A stretch of 53,997 bases of DNA from an uncultured Bacteroidota bacterium (GTDB lineage Bacteria; Bacteroidota; Bacteroidia; Flavobacteriales; TMED113). The stretch spans positions 1-53,997 of the forward strand of contig CACAKI010000004.1 of assembly GCA_902533035.1 (NCBI GenBank), in the 5' to 3' direction. Each line of letters opens with the position of its first letter. Position 1 is the stretch's first letter. The notes under the pieces were generated by a model that saw nothing but the letters and a program-made list of their open reading frames with translations, ran no database searches and had not been told where the DNA came from. Positions 9,935 to 20,984 of the stretch are shown here, one piece after another. A program made the translations under genes and the position numbers.

Positions 9935-11245
9935 TTATTGAAACAACCTAATAACATCATTCACGTTAGCTAATATAAAAAGCCCTAAAAGAAGAACCAT
10001 TCCAACAACCTGAATATATCCTAATATCTTTGGGTTAATATCTCGCCCCATAATCATTTCTATTAGTAAAATAAGAACATGCCCACCATCTAATGCGGGA
10101 ATTGGAAGCAGGTTTACAATTGCCAACATTATAGAAATAAAAGCCGTTAGTCCCCAAAAATGCTCCCAATCCCAACTAGAACCAAACAAGGAGCCGATGG
10201 TTATAAAACCACCAAGTTGTTTTGCCCCATCATCCATTTTAAACAATAAACCAAACTGACCTAAATAGTTTACAATTTCTTTTTTTGTTTTTTTAAGAGC
10301 GATAGGAAAAGAACTAAAAAAAGAATGCTTCACATAAAACTCATTAGCTGTTTTAGCCACAACCCCGATTAAAACCAAGCCATCATTATTTTTTTTAGGA
10401 AGTTTTATTTTTTTATCACAAAACTCTTCTCCCCCTCTTTCAAAACAAAACTCAAATTCTTTGTTTTCGTTTTTTTGAAAAAAAGAAACAAATTCTTGGC
10501 GACTAGAAAGTCGTTGGCCGTTTATAGAGGTTAATAAATCTCCATTTTCTAAACCAGCATTTTTAGCAGCACCATCTAAAATAGAATCTATTTCAAAGGG
10601 GGTATCATCAATTATTATACTACGATTAATTATAGGGTTAATGTGTTCTTGAGAAAAGTCAATAGTTTGATTTTGACCATTCCTAGAAACAATAATTTTT
10701 TTATCACCCCACAAAACAAGCTCCATTTTAACATCCAACCAACACATATCTTTGACATCCTTATTATTAACAAAAAGAATTTGATCACCAGTTTTTAAAG
10801 GGAAGTCATCCAAATCAACAACCTCAGAATAAACAGAAAGAGGGCTTTGTTCTATTTTTTTCTCCCCCCAATATCCGAACATAAAAACATAAATAAAGAA
10901 CGCTAAAACAAAATTTACAACCACCCCACCTAACATAATAATTAATCTTTGCCAGCGCGGCTTGCTTCTAAACTCCCAATCTTTTGCTGGTTTTTTCATT
11001 TGCTCTTGATCCATGGATTCGTCAATCATACCAGCAATTTTCACATACCCCCCTAATGGTAACCACCCAATCCCATATGTTGTGTCGCCAATTTTTTTCT
11101 TAAACAAAGAAAACCAAGGGTTAAAAAAAAGATAAAACTTTTCAACTTTTGTGTTGAATATTCTAGCAGCCACAAAGTGACCAGCTTCATGAAGAACAAT
11201 CAAAATACTTAAGCATAAAAAAAATTGACCAAGGATTATTAACAT
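9935..11245 (-). CDS. rseP: RIP metalloprotease (site-2 protease)
   Basis: HEAGHF zinc site, LDGGH motif, PDZ-like region. Confidence 0.92.
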   Translation of the reverse strand: MLIILGQFFLCLSILIVLHEAGHFVAARIFNTKVEKFYLFFNPWFSLFKKKIGDTTYGIGWLPLGGYVKIAGMIDESMDQEQMKKPAKDWEFRSKPRWQRLIIMLGGVVVNFVLAFFIYVFMFGYWGEKKIEQSPLSVYSEVVDLDDFPLKTGDQILFVNNKDVKDMCWLDVKMELVLWGDKKIIVSRNGQNQTIDFSQEHINPIINRSIIIDDTPFEIDSILDGAAKNAGLENGDLLTSINGQRLSSRQEFVSFFQKNENKEFEFCFERGGEEFCDKKIKLPKKNNDGLVLIGVVAKTANEFYVKHSFFSSFPIALKKTKKEIVNYLGQFGLLFKMDDGAKQLGGFITIGSLFGSSWDWEHFWGLTAFISIMLAIVNLLPIPALDGGHVLILLIEMIMGRDINPKILGYIQVVGMVLLLGLFILANVNDVIRLFQ

Positions 11246-11255
11246 AATAAAAATT

Positions 11256-12410
11256 TTAAATTATTGTTTTTGCAAATTTTCTGGTTTCTAAATCAATCTC
11301 CAATAGATCTTCTAATTTAGGGTTTTGCACAAAAGTAATCTTTTCTAACGATTTTTCTATAATATTTACCATATCTATAAAACGAATTTTTTTGTTTAAA
11401 AACGCAGAAACAGCAACCTCGTTCGAGGCGTTTAAAACACAACCAAAAGACCCACCAACCCTTATGGCCTCATACGCAAAATCAAGATGTTTAAAAACAG
11501 ATTTATTGGGCTCTTCGAAGTGAAGTGATTTTATTTTCACCAAATCTAGTTTTGGCGCAGAAGAGCTAACTCTTTTCGGATAATTTAAGGCATATAAAAT
11601 AGGGATATACATACTAGGCTGTCCTAATTGTGCTATTACTGACCCATCTAGAAACTCTACTAAAGAGTGTATAATTGACTCAGGATGAACAACAACCTTT
11701 ATTTTATTAAAAGGAACATTAAACAACCATTTAGTTTCAATTAATTCAAATCCCTTATTCATAAGTGTTGCAGAGTCAATGGTGATTTTATTACCCATGT
11801 TCCAATTAGGGTGTTTTAAAGCCTTTTCTACAGAAACATCACCGAGTTCTTTACTGGAAAAACCCCTAAAAGGCCCACCAGAAGCTGTTAATATGATATT
11901 TTTTACAGTGCTTATTTTTTCACCCTGTAAACATTGAAAAATAGCAGAGTGCTCAGAGTCCACAGGAATAATCTCACCATTATAATCATTTAGTAATGAT
12001 GAAATTATTTGACCCCCAACAACTAGAGTTTCTTTATTTGCTAAAGCAATTTTTTTACCACTTTTAATAGCTGAAATAGTAGGAAGTAAAGCAGCGAAAC
12101 CAACAATAGCAACTAAAATAATATCAAAATCATTAGACTCAATTAAATCACACAAAACATCATTACCACAATAAACTTTTATATCATTTTTTTTTAAGTT
12201 TTTTTTCAAATAATTATAACCATCACCGGTATTAACAACCACATGATTTGGTTTAAAAAAAAGAGATTGTTTTAATAACAACTCTTTACTACTGTTTGCT
12301 GATATTAATTTTAATTCGAAATCATCCGAAAACTCATGTATTATATTTAAAGCTTGTGTTCCAATAGAGCCGGTTGACCCCAAAATAGCAACGCGTTTTT
12401 TACCCATCAT
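11256..12410 (-). CDS. dxr: 1-deoxy-D-xylulose 5-phosphate reductoisomerase
   Basis: ILGSTGSIGTQAL, LANKETLVVGG, PVDSEHSAIFQ, NWNMGNKITIDSATLMNKGFE. Confidence 0.96.
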   Translation of the reverse strand: MMGKKRVAILGSTGSIGTQALNIIHEFSDDFELKLISANSSKELLLKQSLFFKPNHVVVNTGDGYNYLKKNLKKNDIKVYCGNDVLCDLIESNDFDIILVAIVGFAALLPTISAIKSGKKIALANKETLVVGGQIISSLLNDYNGEIIPVDSEHSAIFQCLQGEKISTVKNIILTASGGPFRGFSSKELGDVSVEKALKHPNWNMGNKITIDSATLMNKGFELIETKWLFNVPFNKIKVVVHPESIIHSLVEFLDGSVIAQLGQPSMYIPILYALNYPKRVSSSAPKLDLVKIKSLHFEEPNKSVFKHLDFAYEAIRVGGSFGCVLNASNEVAVSAFLNKKIRFIDMVNIIEKSLEKITFVQNPKLEDLLEIDLETRKFAKTII

Positions 12411-13904
12411 TTATTCTAAATAATTATTTAAGTAATCCCCTATTTTTCTATCATTTGATAATGAGGGGCACTTATTTTGACCACCCAACTTACCAATAGA
12501 GGCCATATATTTATTAAAACTACCAACTTTTACACAATTAACCACTAAGGGCTTGAGAATAAAATCTTTAATTAAGTCATTATAATAAATATTTTGCCGT
12601 CTAAGCCCATCATCTAAATGTTTACAAAACAAAGAAAAATTATATGGTTTTTCTAAAAACTCAATAAACCAATCATGATAAGGAAGGCCTTTTTTAGGAT
12701 TAGTTTTTGGACAGACGGTAAACCCCGCTATTTCCCCCCCATATTTACTTAAACTATTTTTTAGTGCTAACTCAACCTCTTTTCCAATAACGTGTTCCCC
12801 GAAAGCAGAAATAAAATGCTTTATTCTACCAGTAACAATTATTCGATATGGATTTAAACTCACAAACCTAATTGTGTCACCAATATTATAGGACCACAAC
12901 CCCGAGCAGGTATTCAATATTAAAACATAATCTTTATTCAACTCAACATCTTCTAAAGACAACCGATTATAATTACCAACTAAAAATTCACTAGAATCAA
13001 TAAATTCATAAAAAACACCATGATTAGTTAACAATAAAAGTTCATCTTTTTCAATATTATCTTGGTATCCAATAAAACCCTCTGATGCTGGATAATATTC
13101 AAGAAAATCAATACCGGGTAACATTTTTTTAAGTGTGTTTTTAAAGGGGTTGAAATTAACACCACCATGTACATATAAAGACAAATTTGGAAAAACATCC
13201 AGAACTTTATTTTTTTTAGATCTCTCTAAAATTTTTTGAAAATACATTATAATCCAAGGTGGTATCCCGCCAATTAAACGTAAATCAGACCCAATGGTCT
13301 CGTTTATAATTTCGAATAATTTTTCTTCCCAACACTCTATGGAGTTTGTTTTTATACTAGGGAGGCGGTTTGATTTTAAAAAAGACGGAATGTGGTGAGC
13401 CACTATTCCAGAGAGACGACCGGTATAAATATTTTTGTGTTTTGTTAAAACAGGGGAGCCTTGTAAGAACATCATCTTACCGTTTATGGAATCATATTTT
13501 TGGGTTTTATAAGCATATAATAACAAAGCCTCTTTAGATGCGTTAATTTGATGTTTTAACATTCCTCGATTTAACGGGATGTATTTAACCCCACTTGTGG
13601 TTCCAGATGTTTTTGCAAAGTACAACACCTTTCCTGGCCACAAAACATTAATTTCTCCATCAGCTATTTTTTCAACAAAACCCCTAATGTCTTCATATGT
13701 GTTAATTGGAGACGCTTCTCGAAAATTTTTGATATTCATGTTTTTTGTAGCCCCAATACTTTTTCCAAATTTTGTTTTAGGTAAAACACTCATGTGTTTT
13801 TTGAAAATTTTTTTTTGGTTTAGAATGGATTTTTTTGACCAATCTATTACATAATTGTTATTTCGTTTAGCTAAAAATCGAACAATAGGCTTTTTAAAAA
13901 ACAT
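12411..13904 (-). CDS. GH3 (auxin-responsive promoter-like) acyl-adenylate family protein
   Basis: FAKTSGTTSGVKYIPL adenylation motif, YYPASEGFIGYQ, overall GH3 architecture. Confidence 0.88.
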   Translation of the reverse strand: MFFKKPIVRFLAKRNNNYVIDWSKKSILNQKKIFKKHMSVLPKTKFGKSIGATKNMNIKNFREASPINTYEDIRGFVEKIADGEINVLWPGKVLYFAKTSGTTSGVKYIPLNRGMLKHQINASKEALLLYAYKTQKYDSINGKMMFLQGSPVLTKHKNIYTGRLSGIVAHHIPSFLKSNRLPSIKTNSIECWEEKLFEIINETIGSDLRLIGGIPPWIIMYFQKILERSKKNKVLDVFPNLSLYVHGGVNFNPFKNTLKKMLPGIDFLEYYPASEGFIGYQDNIEKDELLLLTNHGVFYEFIDSSEFLVGNYNRLSLEDVELNKDYVLILNTCSGLWSYNIGDTIRFVSLNPYRIIVTGRIKHFISAFGEHVIGKEVELALKNSLSKYGGEIAGFTVCPKTNPKKGLPYHDWFIEFLEKPYNFSLFCKHLDDGLRRQNIYYNDLIKDFILKPLVVNCVKVGSFNKYMASIGKLGGQNKCPSLSNDRKIGDYLNNYLE

Positions 13905-13909
13905 AATTA

Positions 13910-14737
13910 TTAAAAATCTAGATATTTTTCAGGGTCTACTGGTATTGTTCCGTACCATAACTCAAAATGTAAATGTGGGGCGCTAGACAATTTCCCAGAA
14001 CTTCCCACTAAAGCAATTTTTTCTCCAGCTAAAACCAAATCACCTGTTTTTTTTAATAAGGTTGAATTATGAAGATAAACAGATAGAAAATTATGTTCGT
14101 GAGACATTACGATAAAATTCCCAACATCATTTGAGTGCCCTGAAAAAACAACCGTTCCGCCCAACACAGAGAAAACTCCCGAATTTTCTTGTGCTGCTAT
14201 ATCAACACCAAAATGACCATCACTAATATTAAAAGAAGATGTTATTATGCCACTTGTGGGAACGCTTGTTTTTAGTTTTCCGAATATTCGTTTATTATAA
14301 GAGGTAACGCTTTCTTTATCCATTTTTTTTATAAAATTTACCAAAGAAGAATCTTGTTCAGTGATTTTTTTATGTAGAGATTGTAAAGAAAAAAGAACAC
14401 TTGGCCCATCACCAACAATTAAATCCTCTGTTGAATTTAAAATTAGTTTTAAATTTTCTGTATAATCCAACTGAAGGCTTAATAAATGCGAAATTGAATC
14501 CACATGTAGATATAAATCAGCGATTTCGTTTTTTTTAGAGTAATCAAAAAATTTATTACCCAATGGTGAAAAGGTTAGAATAACACAAGACAAGAGAAAA
14601 CAAAATAAAAATATTACACTCAACCCTAAAAAAACATAAAACCGATTAATATAAAATGTCTTTAATTTTTCTAAAGACTCTTTTTCAAACACCACGACGC
14701 GATATTTTATCATTAATTTTGCTAAAAAAGACTTCAT
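13910..14737 (-). CDS. M23-family (LytM) peptidoglycan endopeptidase
   Basis: HFGVDIAAQENSGVFSVLGGTVVFSG...SAPHLHFELWYG; single N-terminal TM. Confidence 0.9.
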   Translation of the reverse strand: MKSFLAKLMIKYRVVVFEKESLEKLKTFYINRFYVFLGLSVIFLFCFLLSCVILTFSPLGNKFFDYSKKNEIADLYLHVDSISHLLSLQLDYTENLKLILNSTEDLIVGDGPSVLFSLQSLHKKITEQDSSLVNFIKKMDKESVTSYNKRIFGKLKTSVPTSGIITSSFNISDGHFGVDIAAQENSGVFSVLGGTVVFSGHSNDVGNFIVMSHEHNFLSVYLHNSTLLKKTGDLVLAGEKIALVGSSGKLSSAPHLHFELWYGTIPVDPEKYLDF

Positions 14738-14868
14738 AAGCTATTTTTCAATTAATTTTGTTCACAAGATAGTTGGAATATTAAAGATAAAACATAAAGG
14801 AACTCTATAAAATTTAAAATAAAATTATTTATATATAGTTAAGAATATTATAATTCTAAATCAAATAA

Positions 14869-17403
14869 TTGAAAACAAAAACAAAAATAATAATACTTCA
14901 TTTGATCGCACTCATGGTGTTTGTGTCAAGTTGCTCTACCACTAGAGATAATTTTTTTAGTAAAACCTATCACCAAACAACTGCAAAATACAACGGATAT
15001 TTTAACGCTAACGAAAGTGTTAAATTGGGTCTTAAAAAAATAAAAGAATCACACCAAGAAAATTATCAAAACATACTTCCAGTAGACAAAATTAATCAAC
15101 AAGAAATCATAGGCCAGGTGTTCCCCAATATGGACAGGGCTATTGAAAAAACAACAAAAGTCATTGTTCAACACTCTATGACAATTAATAATGAAGAGAA
15201 AAATAAATGGATTGATGATAACTATTTTTTGATGGCTCAGGCTAGATTTTATAAGAAAGAGTACTTAGCGGCACTGAACACATTTAAATACATAATTAGA
15301 TCATATCCAAAGGGTGGATTAATTAACCAGTCTATTATTTGGTCTGCAAAATGTGACATTAAACTAGATAATTTCCAAACAGCAGAAAAAACAATAAAAT
15401 ACTTACTAGAAGAAAAGTCGTTAAATAAAAAAGAAACAGCGTTAGCCTATTTAACATATGCTGAAATAAAAATAAAAACTAAAAACTATAAGGGGGCCAC
15501 AGAGTATTTAGAAGAGTTTTTGGGCGTAAACCAGGACAGGGAGCTAAAAGCTAGGGTTTATTTTATTCTAGGTCAATTATATGAAAGGTTAGAACAAGGA
15601 GACAGGGCGTTAGATAATTATGAAAAAGTCATAAAAACAAACCCTGAATATGAAATGAGCTTTCGTGCATCCTTAAATAAAGCAAATTCATATGCTTTTT
15701 CATCTGGAAATGCAACTATTTTATTAAAAGAGTATTATAAAATGTTAAAAGATGTAAAAAACAAAGACTACAGGGATCAAATTTATTTTGCGATAGGGGA
15801 AATTAAATTAAACGACAGAGATACAATAAGCGCTATTGAAAATTATCAAAAATCTTTAAATTCTTTTTTATTTAATGTCAACCAAAAATTACAAACTCAC
15901 TTTAAATTATCACAAATATATTTGAATCAAAAATCTTATAAAAATGCCTACATACAACACGACTCCATTATAATGCTAATGGAATTGGATGACGATAGAT
16001 ATGCACAAACCAATAAAACATATAAAGACTTAAAAGATGTTGTATATAATCAAAATCTAATTTACACACAAGATAGTTTATTGTCTTTGGGGCTTTTACC
16101 TGAGGATGAAAGAAATGATATAATTGATGAATACATTGATTCTTTAAGACAAAAAGATATGGAGGAAAAAAACAACTCTAAAGACGATAATTTTGGTGGG
16201 AATTTTAATTTATATGAGTATAATAAAAATCAAGCTAGTCTACCTACGGGTGGGGGGTGGTATTTTTATAACCCAACCGCTATTAGTTTTGGTTACTCAG
16301 AATTTTTAACCAGATGGGGTAATAGAAAAAATGAAAATAACTGGAGAAGAAAAAATAAAAACCAAATAGACACTGAAGAGTCAGGTGAAGAAATAGATGA
16401 CGGGGGCCCAACAATAAAAGAAAAATACAGTAGAGAATATTATTTATCTAAAATCCCATTAACAAAAACAGCACAGGATTCCACCCTAGCTCAAATCGAA
16501 AAGGCGTATTATAATCTAGGAATTCATTTAAAAAACAAATTTTTTGATTATAATCTTTCTGTGGACACATATGAAGAAATGTTAAAAAGATTTAATAACA
16601 CTGAATACAAACTTTTGGTGTATATGCAGTTGGTTTTTTTATATGATATCCTTGAGGAAGATGTAGCAAAAAATGAAATACTAACCAATATTCAAAAAGA
16701 CTTCCCTGGCAATAAATATATAAACCCAAAAACAGGAGAGTTACTGGTTCCTGAAGAAGAAAAAAGTGAATATGAAAAAATATATAATTTATATGCAAAT
16801 AAAAATTATATAGGGGCGCTTAACATGATTGGTCAAGTTTTAAAAACCAATAACCCCGACGACTTAAATATCAAAATGATAGAAGCTTTTTGTATTTCCA
16901 AAACACAGGGAAAAAAGCCGTTTATTGAAGCTTTAGAAAAAATAAAAAAAGAGCACCCAAATACAATTCAGGGTAAAAAAAGCGTAGAACTACTAAACGT
17001 TTTATATGGCTCTTTTTATGAAGAGGATAAAGACTTATATAAAATGGAACCAGACACTGAACATTATATGATTATTACAGTTTCGGATTTAAAAATAGAT
17101 ATACCAGAATTACAAAGTATGATATCAAAGTATAATAATAATAATTTTGGAGAAAAAAAATTACAAATCAACAACCTCTTATTAAATCAAGAAACACAAA
17201 TTATTAAGATTACGAATTTTAAAAATATAACTGAAGCCTTGGTGTATTATGAGTCTACATTAAAGGATCTTGAATGGGGAGATTTTTATATAAAAAAAGG
17301 AATTGATAAAATGGTTATTTCAAAAAATAATTTTATTTCATTATTAAAACAAAAAACAACACAAGAGTATAAAATTTATTTTCAAAAAAAATACATTGAT
17401 TAG
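14869..17403 (+). CDS. porW: PorW/SprE-like TPR lipoprotein (T9SS / gliding accessory)
   Basis: Lipoprotein signal (VSSCST), N-terminus SKTYHQTTAKYNGYFNANESVKLG typical of the SprE/PorW family, TPR repeats. TTG start. Confidence 0.82.
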   Translation: MKTKTKIIILHLIALMVFVSSCSTTRDNFFSKTYHQTTAKYNGYFNANESVKLGLKKIKESHQENYQNILPVDKINQQEIIGQVFPNMDRAIEKTTKVIVQHSMTINNEEKNKWIDDNYFLMAQARFYKKEYLAALNTFKYIIRSYPKGGLINQSIIWSAKCDIKLDNFQTAEKTIKYLLEEKSLNKKETALAYLTYAEIKIKTKNYKGATEYLEEFLGVNQDRELKARVYFILGQLYERLEQGDRALDNYEKVIKTNPEYEMSFRASLNKANSYAFSSGNATILLKEYYKMLKDVKNKDYRDQIYFAIGEIKLNDRDTISAIENYQKSLNSFLFNVNQKLQTHFKLSQIYLNQKSYKNAYIQHDSIIMLMELDDDRYAQTNKTYKDLKDVVYNQNLIYTQDSLLSLGLLPEDERNDIIDEYIDSLRQKDMEEKNNSKDDNFGGNFNLYEYNKNQASLPTGGGWYFYNPTAISFGYSEFLTRWGNRKNENNWRRKNKNQIDTEESGEEIDDGGPTIKEKYSREYYLSKIPLTKTAQDSTLAQIEKAYYNLGIHLKNKFFDYNLSVDTYEEMLKRFNNTEYKLLVYMQLVFLYDILEEDVAKNEILTNIQKDFPGNKYINPKTGELLVPEEEKSEYEKIYNLYANKNYIGALNMIGQVLKTNNPDDLNIKMIEAFCISKTQGKKPFIEALEKIKKEHPNTIQGKKSVELLNVLYGSFYEEDKDLYKMEPDTEHYMIITVSDLKIDIPELQSMISKYNNNNFGEKKLQINNLLLNQETQIIKITNFKNITEALVYYESTLKDLEWGDFYIKKGIDKMVISKNNFISLLKQKTTQEYKIYFQKKYID

Positions 17404-17429
17404 TCAACCTTACTTAATAATAGGATTTG

Positions 17430-17437
17430 TATATTTG
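17430..17437 (+). promoter_or_regulatory. Putative Bacteroidota -7 promoter element TATATTTG (TAnnTTTG)
   Basis: Exact motif match 22 bp upstream of the bactofilin ATG; no clear -33 verified. Confidence 0.45.
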
Positions 17438-17459
17438 ATAAATTAAAAACCCCTATTTT

Positions 17460-17924
17460 ATGAAAATACTAGAGAAAAACAATACCGATTCCGTAAACAG
17501 TATTGGAAAAGGGAGCTCTTTAGAGGGCTCAATTAACGCACCTGGAGATATTCGTATAGATGGGGCTTTAAAGGGCACTGTAAAAGCAAAGGGTCGTTTA
17601 GTTTTAGGAAAGAGCGGTTTAATTGAAGGGGAGGTTGAGTGTGGCTCAGCTGTAATTTCGGGTGAGTTGAAAGCAAATATCAAGTCAAAAGAATTATTAA
17701 TCCTTAAGGAAACAGCCAAATTATACGGAGATATAGAAACGGAAAAATTATCTATAGAGCCGGGGGCTATGTTTAGCGGAAAATGTGTTATGGGTTTAGC
17801 ACCACAAGTACAACCAACCAAAATAATTTTAGAAAATAAAGATCAAGCGTTTTCTAAAAACAAAAAATCGAATTTAACTGAAAAAAAAGAAGACAACAAA
17901 AAAGAAAATGAGTCCAAAATTTAA
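17460..17924 (+). CDS. Bactofilin (polymer-forming cytoskeletal protein)
   Basis: Repeating GSSLEGSINAPGDIRIDGALKGTVKAKGRLVLGKSGLIEGEVECGSAVISGELKANI beta-helix pattern. Confidence 0.92.
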   Translation: MKILEKNNTDSVNSIGKGSSLEGSINAPGDIRIDGALKGTVKAKGRLVLGKSGLIEGEVECGSAVISGELKANIKSKELLILKETAKLYGDIETEKLSIEPGAMFSGKCVMGLAPQVQPTKIILENKDQAFSKNKKSNLTEKKEDNKKENESKI

Positions 17925-18273
17925 GATAATTTTACTATTTACTCTAACTCTCTTTTTTATTTTAATAATACTAAATATTAGCACTAATTATGATTTACAA
18001 AAAAATGGCTGGTATTCATTAGCTATTATGTATTTTTTCTCATTTTCTATTTTTCAAATCAGTGTTTTAGAGAAAGTGGTATCTAAAGGAAAAAAATTTG
18101 TTCAATCTCATCTATTTTTAACCGCCTTAAAGATGGTGTTATCGATAATGTTTATTATTGTTTATGGGATGATTATGGGTGAAGAAATAGAGGAGCTCTT
18201 TTTTATTTGGTTTTTAAGTTTATACTTATTATATACTGCGCTTTTAGGCTGGTTGTTTTATAAAAAAAAATGA
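17908..18273 (+). CDS. Small multi-TM membrane protein upstream of the ATP synthase operon
   Basis: About four hydrophobic segments; located between bactofilin and the atp genes; overlaps the bactofilin stop. Confidence 0.65.
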   Translation: MSPKFKIILLFTLTLFFILIILNISTNYDLQKNGWYSLAIMYFFSFSIFQISVLEKVVSKGKKFVQSHLFLTALKMVLSIMFIIVYGMIMGEEIEELFFIWFLSLYLLYTALLGWLFYKKK

Positions 18274-18455
18274 AAAAAAATGTATACAAATTTATAAGCG
18301 CTGGGTTGGAGATTTGTATAATTGTGTTTGTGTTTTTTTTAATAGGCTTTAAAATAGATGAAAAATTACAAACAAAATACTACACAATTCTTTGTAGTTT
18401 TTTGGGAATTATTTTTGCTTTATTCGCTTTATTTAAAAAAGTAAAAAAAGGTTGA
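18270..18455 (+). CDS. AtpZ/AtpI-like 2-TM protein
   Basis: 61 aa, two TM segments with GFKIDEKLQ between, immediately upstream of atpB. Confidence 0.65.
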   Translation: MKKNVYKFISAGLEICIIVFVFFLIGFKIDEKLQTKYYTILCSFLGIIFALFALFKKVKKG

Positions 18456-18497
18456 AAAATAAATTCAAAAAAAGTGATATTAAGTCATAAAATAATT

Positions 18498-18505
18498 TAT
18501 TTTTG
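18498..18505 (+). promoter_or_regulatory. Putative -7 element TATTTTTG for the atpBEFHAG operon
   Basis: TAnnTTTG match 37 bp upstream of the atpB TTG start. Confidence 0.4.
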
Positions 18506-18542
18506 TGTCGTAGTTTTAATTAATATTAATTTTAGCTAAAAA

Positions 18543-19622
18543 TTGAAACACTTAAGATCAATAAAAACCAATTATTATAAGACGATTTCCTTATTGGTTT
18601 TCTTTTTGGTTTTAATTCCAAAAACTTCTTTTTCTGCCGGACCCGAGAACAATAAAAACGAGGGATTTAATGCTGGAGACATGATATTACATCATATTTA
18701 TGATGCACATGAATGGCACGTTTTTGACTGGAAAGGTAAATCATACTCAATACCTCTACCAATTATTCTTTTTCATAAAGAAAGAGGTTTGAGTGTTTTT
18801 ATGTCATCAAAATTTAATCACGGGCATGATACATATAAAAATTATAAATTAGATCACGGAAATGTAGTTTGCATAAATGATTCTGGTGAATTAGATGAAG
18901 CTCAAACAGCAAAATTGTGGGATTTTTCCATCACAAAAAATGTTTTTAGCCTATTGTTTAGCATCATGTTGTTAATGATTATTTTTACTACGATTTCTAA
19001 TAGGTATAGAAAAAACACAAACCAAGCACCTCGCGGTATACAATCATTATTAGAGCCGATAATTCTGTTCATTAGAGACGATATTGCTAAATCTGCAATA
19101 GGAGAAAAAGATTATAAGAAATATTTACCTTTTTTATTAACGGTTTTCTTTTTTATATTCCTTAATAATTTACTTGGATTGGTTCCTTTTTTTCCTGGAG
19201 GAGCAAATTTAACGGGAAATATAGCCGTCCCTATGGTGATGGCCTCCTTAGTGTTTATTATTACAACATTAAGTGGAAAAAAATATTATTGGAAACATAT
19301 TTTTGCAATGCCTGGAGTTCCAAAGCCGGTATTGTTGATTTTAACACCAATAGAAATTTTCGGGGTTTTTTTAAAACCCCTGGTATTAATGATAAGGTTA
19401 TTTGCTAATATTACCGCTGGCCATATAATTATCTTGTCTTTTTTTAGCATGATATTTATATTTGGAGAAATGCACCCTTTAGCAGGATATGGGGTTTCTA
19501 TTTTTTCTGGTTTATTTGTTTTGTTTATGATGACCTTAGAATTATTAGTAGCTTTTTTACAGGCATATGTTTTTACATTGTTGGCCGCAATGTATTTTGG
19601 CATGGCAGTAGAGGAGCATTAG
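18543..19622 (+). CDS. atpB: F0F1 ATP synthase subunit a
   Basis: FLNNLLGLVPFFPGG, LKPLVLMIRLFANITAGHIIIL, LELLVAFLQAYVFTLLAAMYFGMA. TTG start. Confidence 0.96.
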   Translation: MKHLRSIKTNYYKTISLLVFFLVLIPKTSFSAGPENNKNEGFNAGDMILHHIYDAHEWHVFDWKGKSYSIPLPIILFHKERGLSVFMSSKFNHGHDTYKNYKLDHGNVVCINDSGELDEAQTAKLWDFSITKNVFSLLFSIMLLMIIFTTISNRYRKNTNQAPRGIQSLLEPIILFIRDDIAKSAIGEKDYKKYLPFLLTVFFFIFLNNLLGLVPFFPGGANLTGNIAVPMVMASLVFIITTLSGKKYYWKHIFAMPGVPKPVLLILTPIEIFGVFLKPLVLMIRLFANITAGHIIILSFFSMIFIFGEMHPLAGYGVSIFSGLFVLFMMTLELLVAFLQAYVFTLLAAMYFGMAVEEH

Positions 19623-19636
19623 AATTTTTAAAATGA

Positions 19637-19915
<279 letters not shown>

Positions 19916-19953
19916 TTAAAGGTTAGGTAGTATAAAAACATAAAATTATTTAT

Positions 19954-20448
19954 ATGGAATTAGTCAAACCAGACATAGGTTTATTGTTTTGGATGACAAT
20001 ATGTTTTGTCCTTCTTTTAATACTTATGAAAAAATATGCTTGGGGCCCAATATTAAAAGCGTTAAATGATAGAGAAAATGGAATCAGAGATGCTTTAAAT
20101 CAGGCTCAAAAAGCTAGAGATGAAATAAGTTCATTAAAAGAAAATCAGAATAATATTGTAATGGAGGCAAAAGCAGAAAGAGAGGCTATTATTTCAGAAG
20201 CAAAAAAATTTGTGGATGAATATAAATTAGAGCAAAAAACACTTATTGATCAAGAAATGGACAAGAGACTTCAATCGGTTCAGGACTCTATTCAAAAAGA
20301 AAAACAAGCGGCAATGGACTCGATAAAAAAGAGCGTTGCCTCTCTTTCAGTTGAAATAGCAGAAAAAATTTTAGAAAAAAAATTAGAAAGCGATTCAGAG
20401 CAACAAGATTTAATTAACAAAAGTCTAGAGAAATTGGATGTAAAATGA
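19954..20448 (+). CDS. atpF: F0F1 ATP synthase subunit b
   Basis: N-terminal TM plus charged coiled coil; position between atpE and atpH. Confidence 0.95.
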   Translation: MELVKPDIGLLFWMTICFVLLLILMKKYAWGPILKALNDRENGIRDALNQAQKARDEISSLKENQNNIVMEAKAEREAIISEAKKFVDEYKLEQKTLIDQEMDKRLQSVQDSIQKEKQAAMDSIKKSVASLSVEIAEKILEKKLESDSEQQDLINKSLEKLDVK

Positions 20449-20972
20449 GTGTAGTTGTTGCAAAAAGATACGCTAAATCAATATTTGATTTATGTCAAGA
20501 AAAAGATAGTCTAGAAAGAACCTATAAGGAAATAAATATTCTCATACAGGTTTTCAAAAACAACAAGACCATACTGGATTTTTTGATAAATCCAGTTATT
20601 TCTTTTTCTCAGAAAAAAGATTTTTTTGATAAAGGGTTAAAAGATAAATTAGACAATTTAACCATGTCGATTTTGTATTTTGTTATTAGAAACAAAAGAG
20701 CAAATATATTAATTCAAATCTTAGAAGAATATAATTTGTTATATAGGAAAGAGAAGAAAATCATGTATGTTGATTTAGTTACCGCCAAGAAAGCGAATGA
20801 TGAATTAAAAAGCATTATTATTAAAAGATTAGGTCAAGAAAAAAAGATATTGTTAAATGAAAAGATTGATAAAAGTATTTTGGGCGGTGTGTTAATAAAA
20901 GTAAATGATAAACAATTTGATTCAACAGTAAAAAATCATATTAATAAAATTAAAAGTAGTTTTAAAGTTTAA
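20445..20972 (+). CDS. atpH: F0F1 ATP synthase subunit delta
   Basis: VAKRYAKSIFDLCQE start, LGGVLIKVNDKQFDSTVKNHINKIK end. Confidence 0.95.
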   Translation: MSVVVAKRYAKSIFDLCQEKDSLERTYKEINILIQVFKNNKTILDFLINPVISFSQKKDFFDKGLKDKLDNLTMSILYFVIRNKRANILIQILEEYNLLYRKEKKIMYVDLVTAKKANDELKSIIIKRLGQEKKILLNEKIDKSILGGVLIKVNDKQFDSTVKNHINKIKSSFKV

Positions 20973-20984
20973 ATTAGTTAAGTT

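Noticed and set aside
1-14000. Impression that the first 10-14 kb use more C-ending codons (AAC, ACC) than the rest, hinting at acquired DNA
   Set aside because: Visual impression only; genes are conserved housekeeping and I cannot compute codon usage here.
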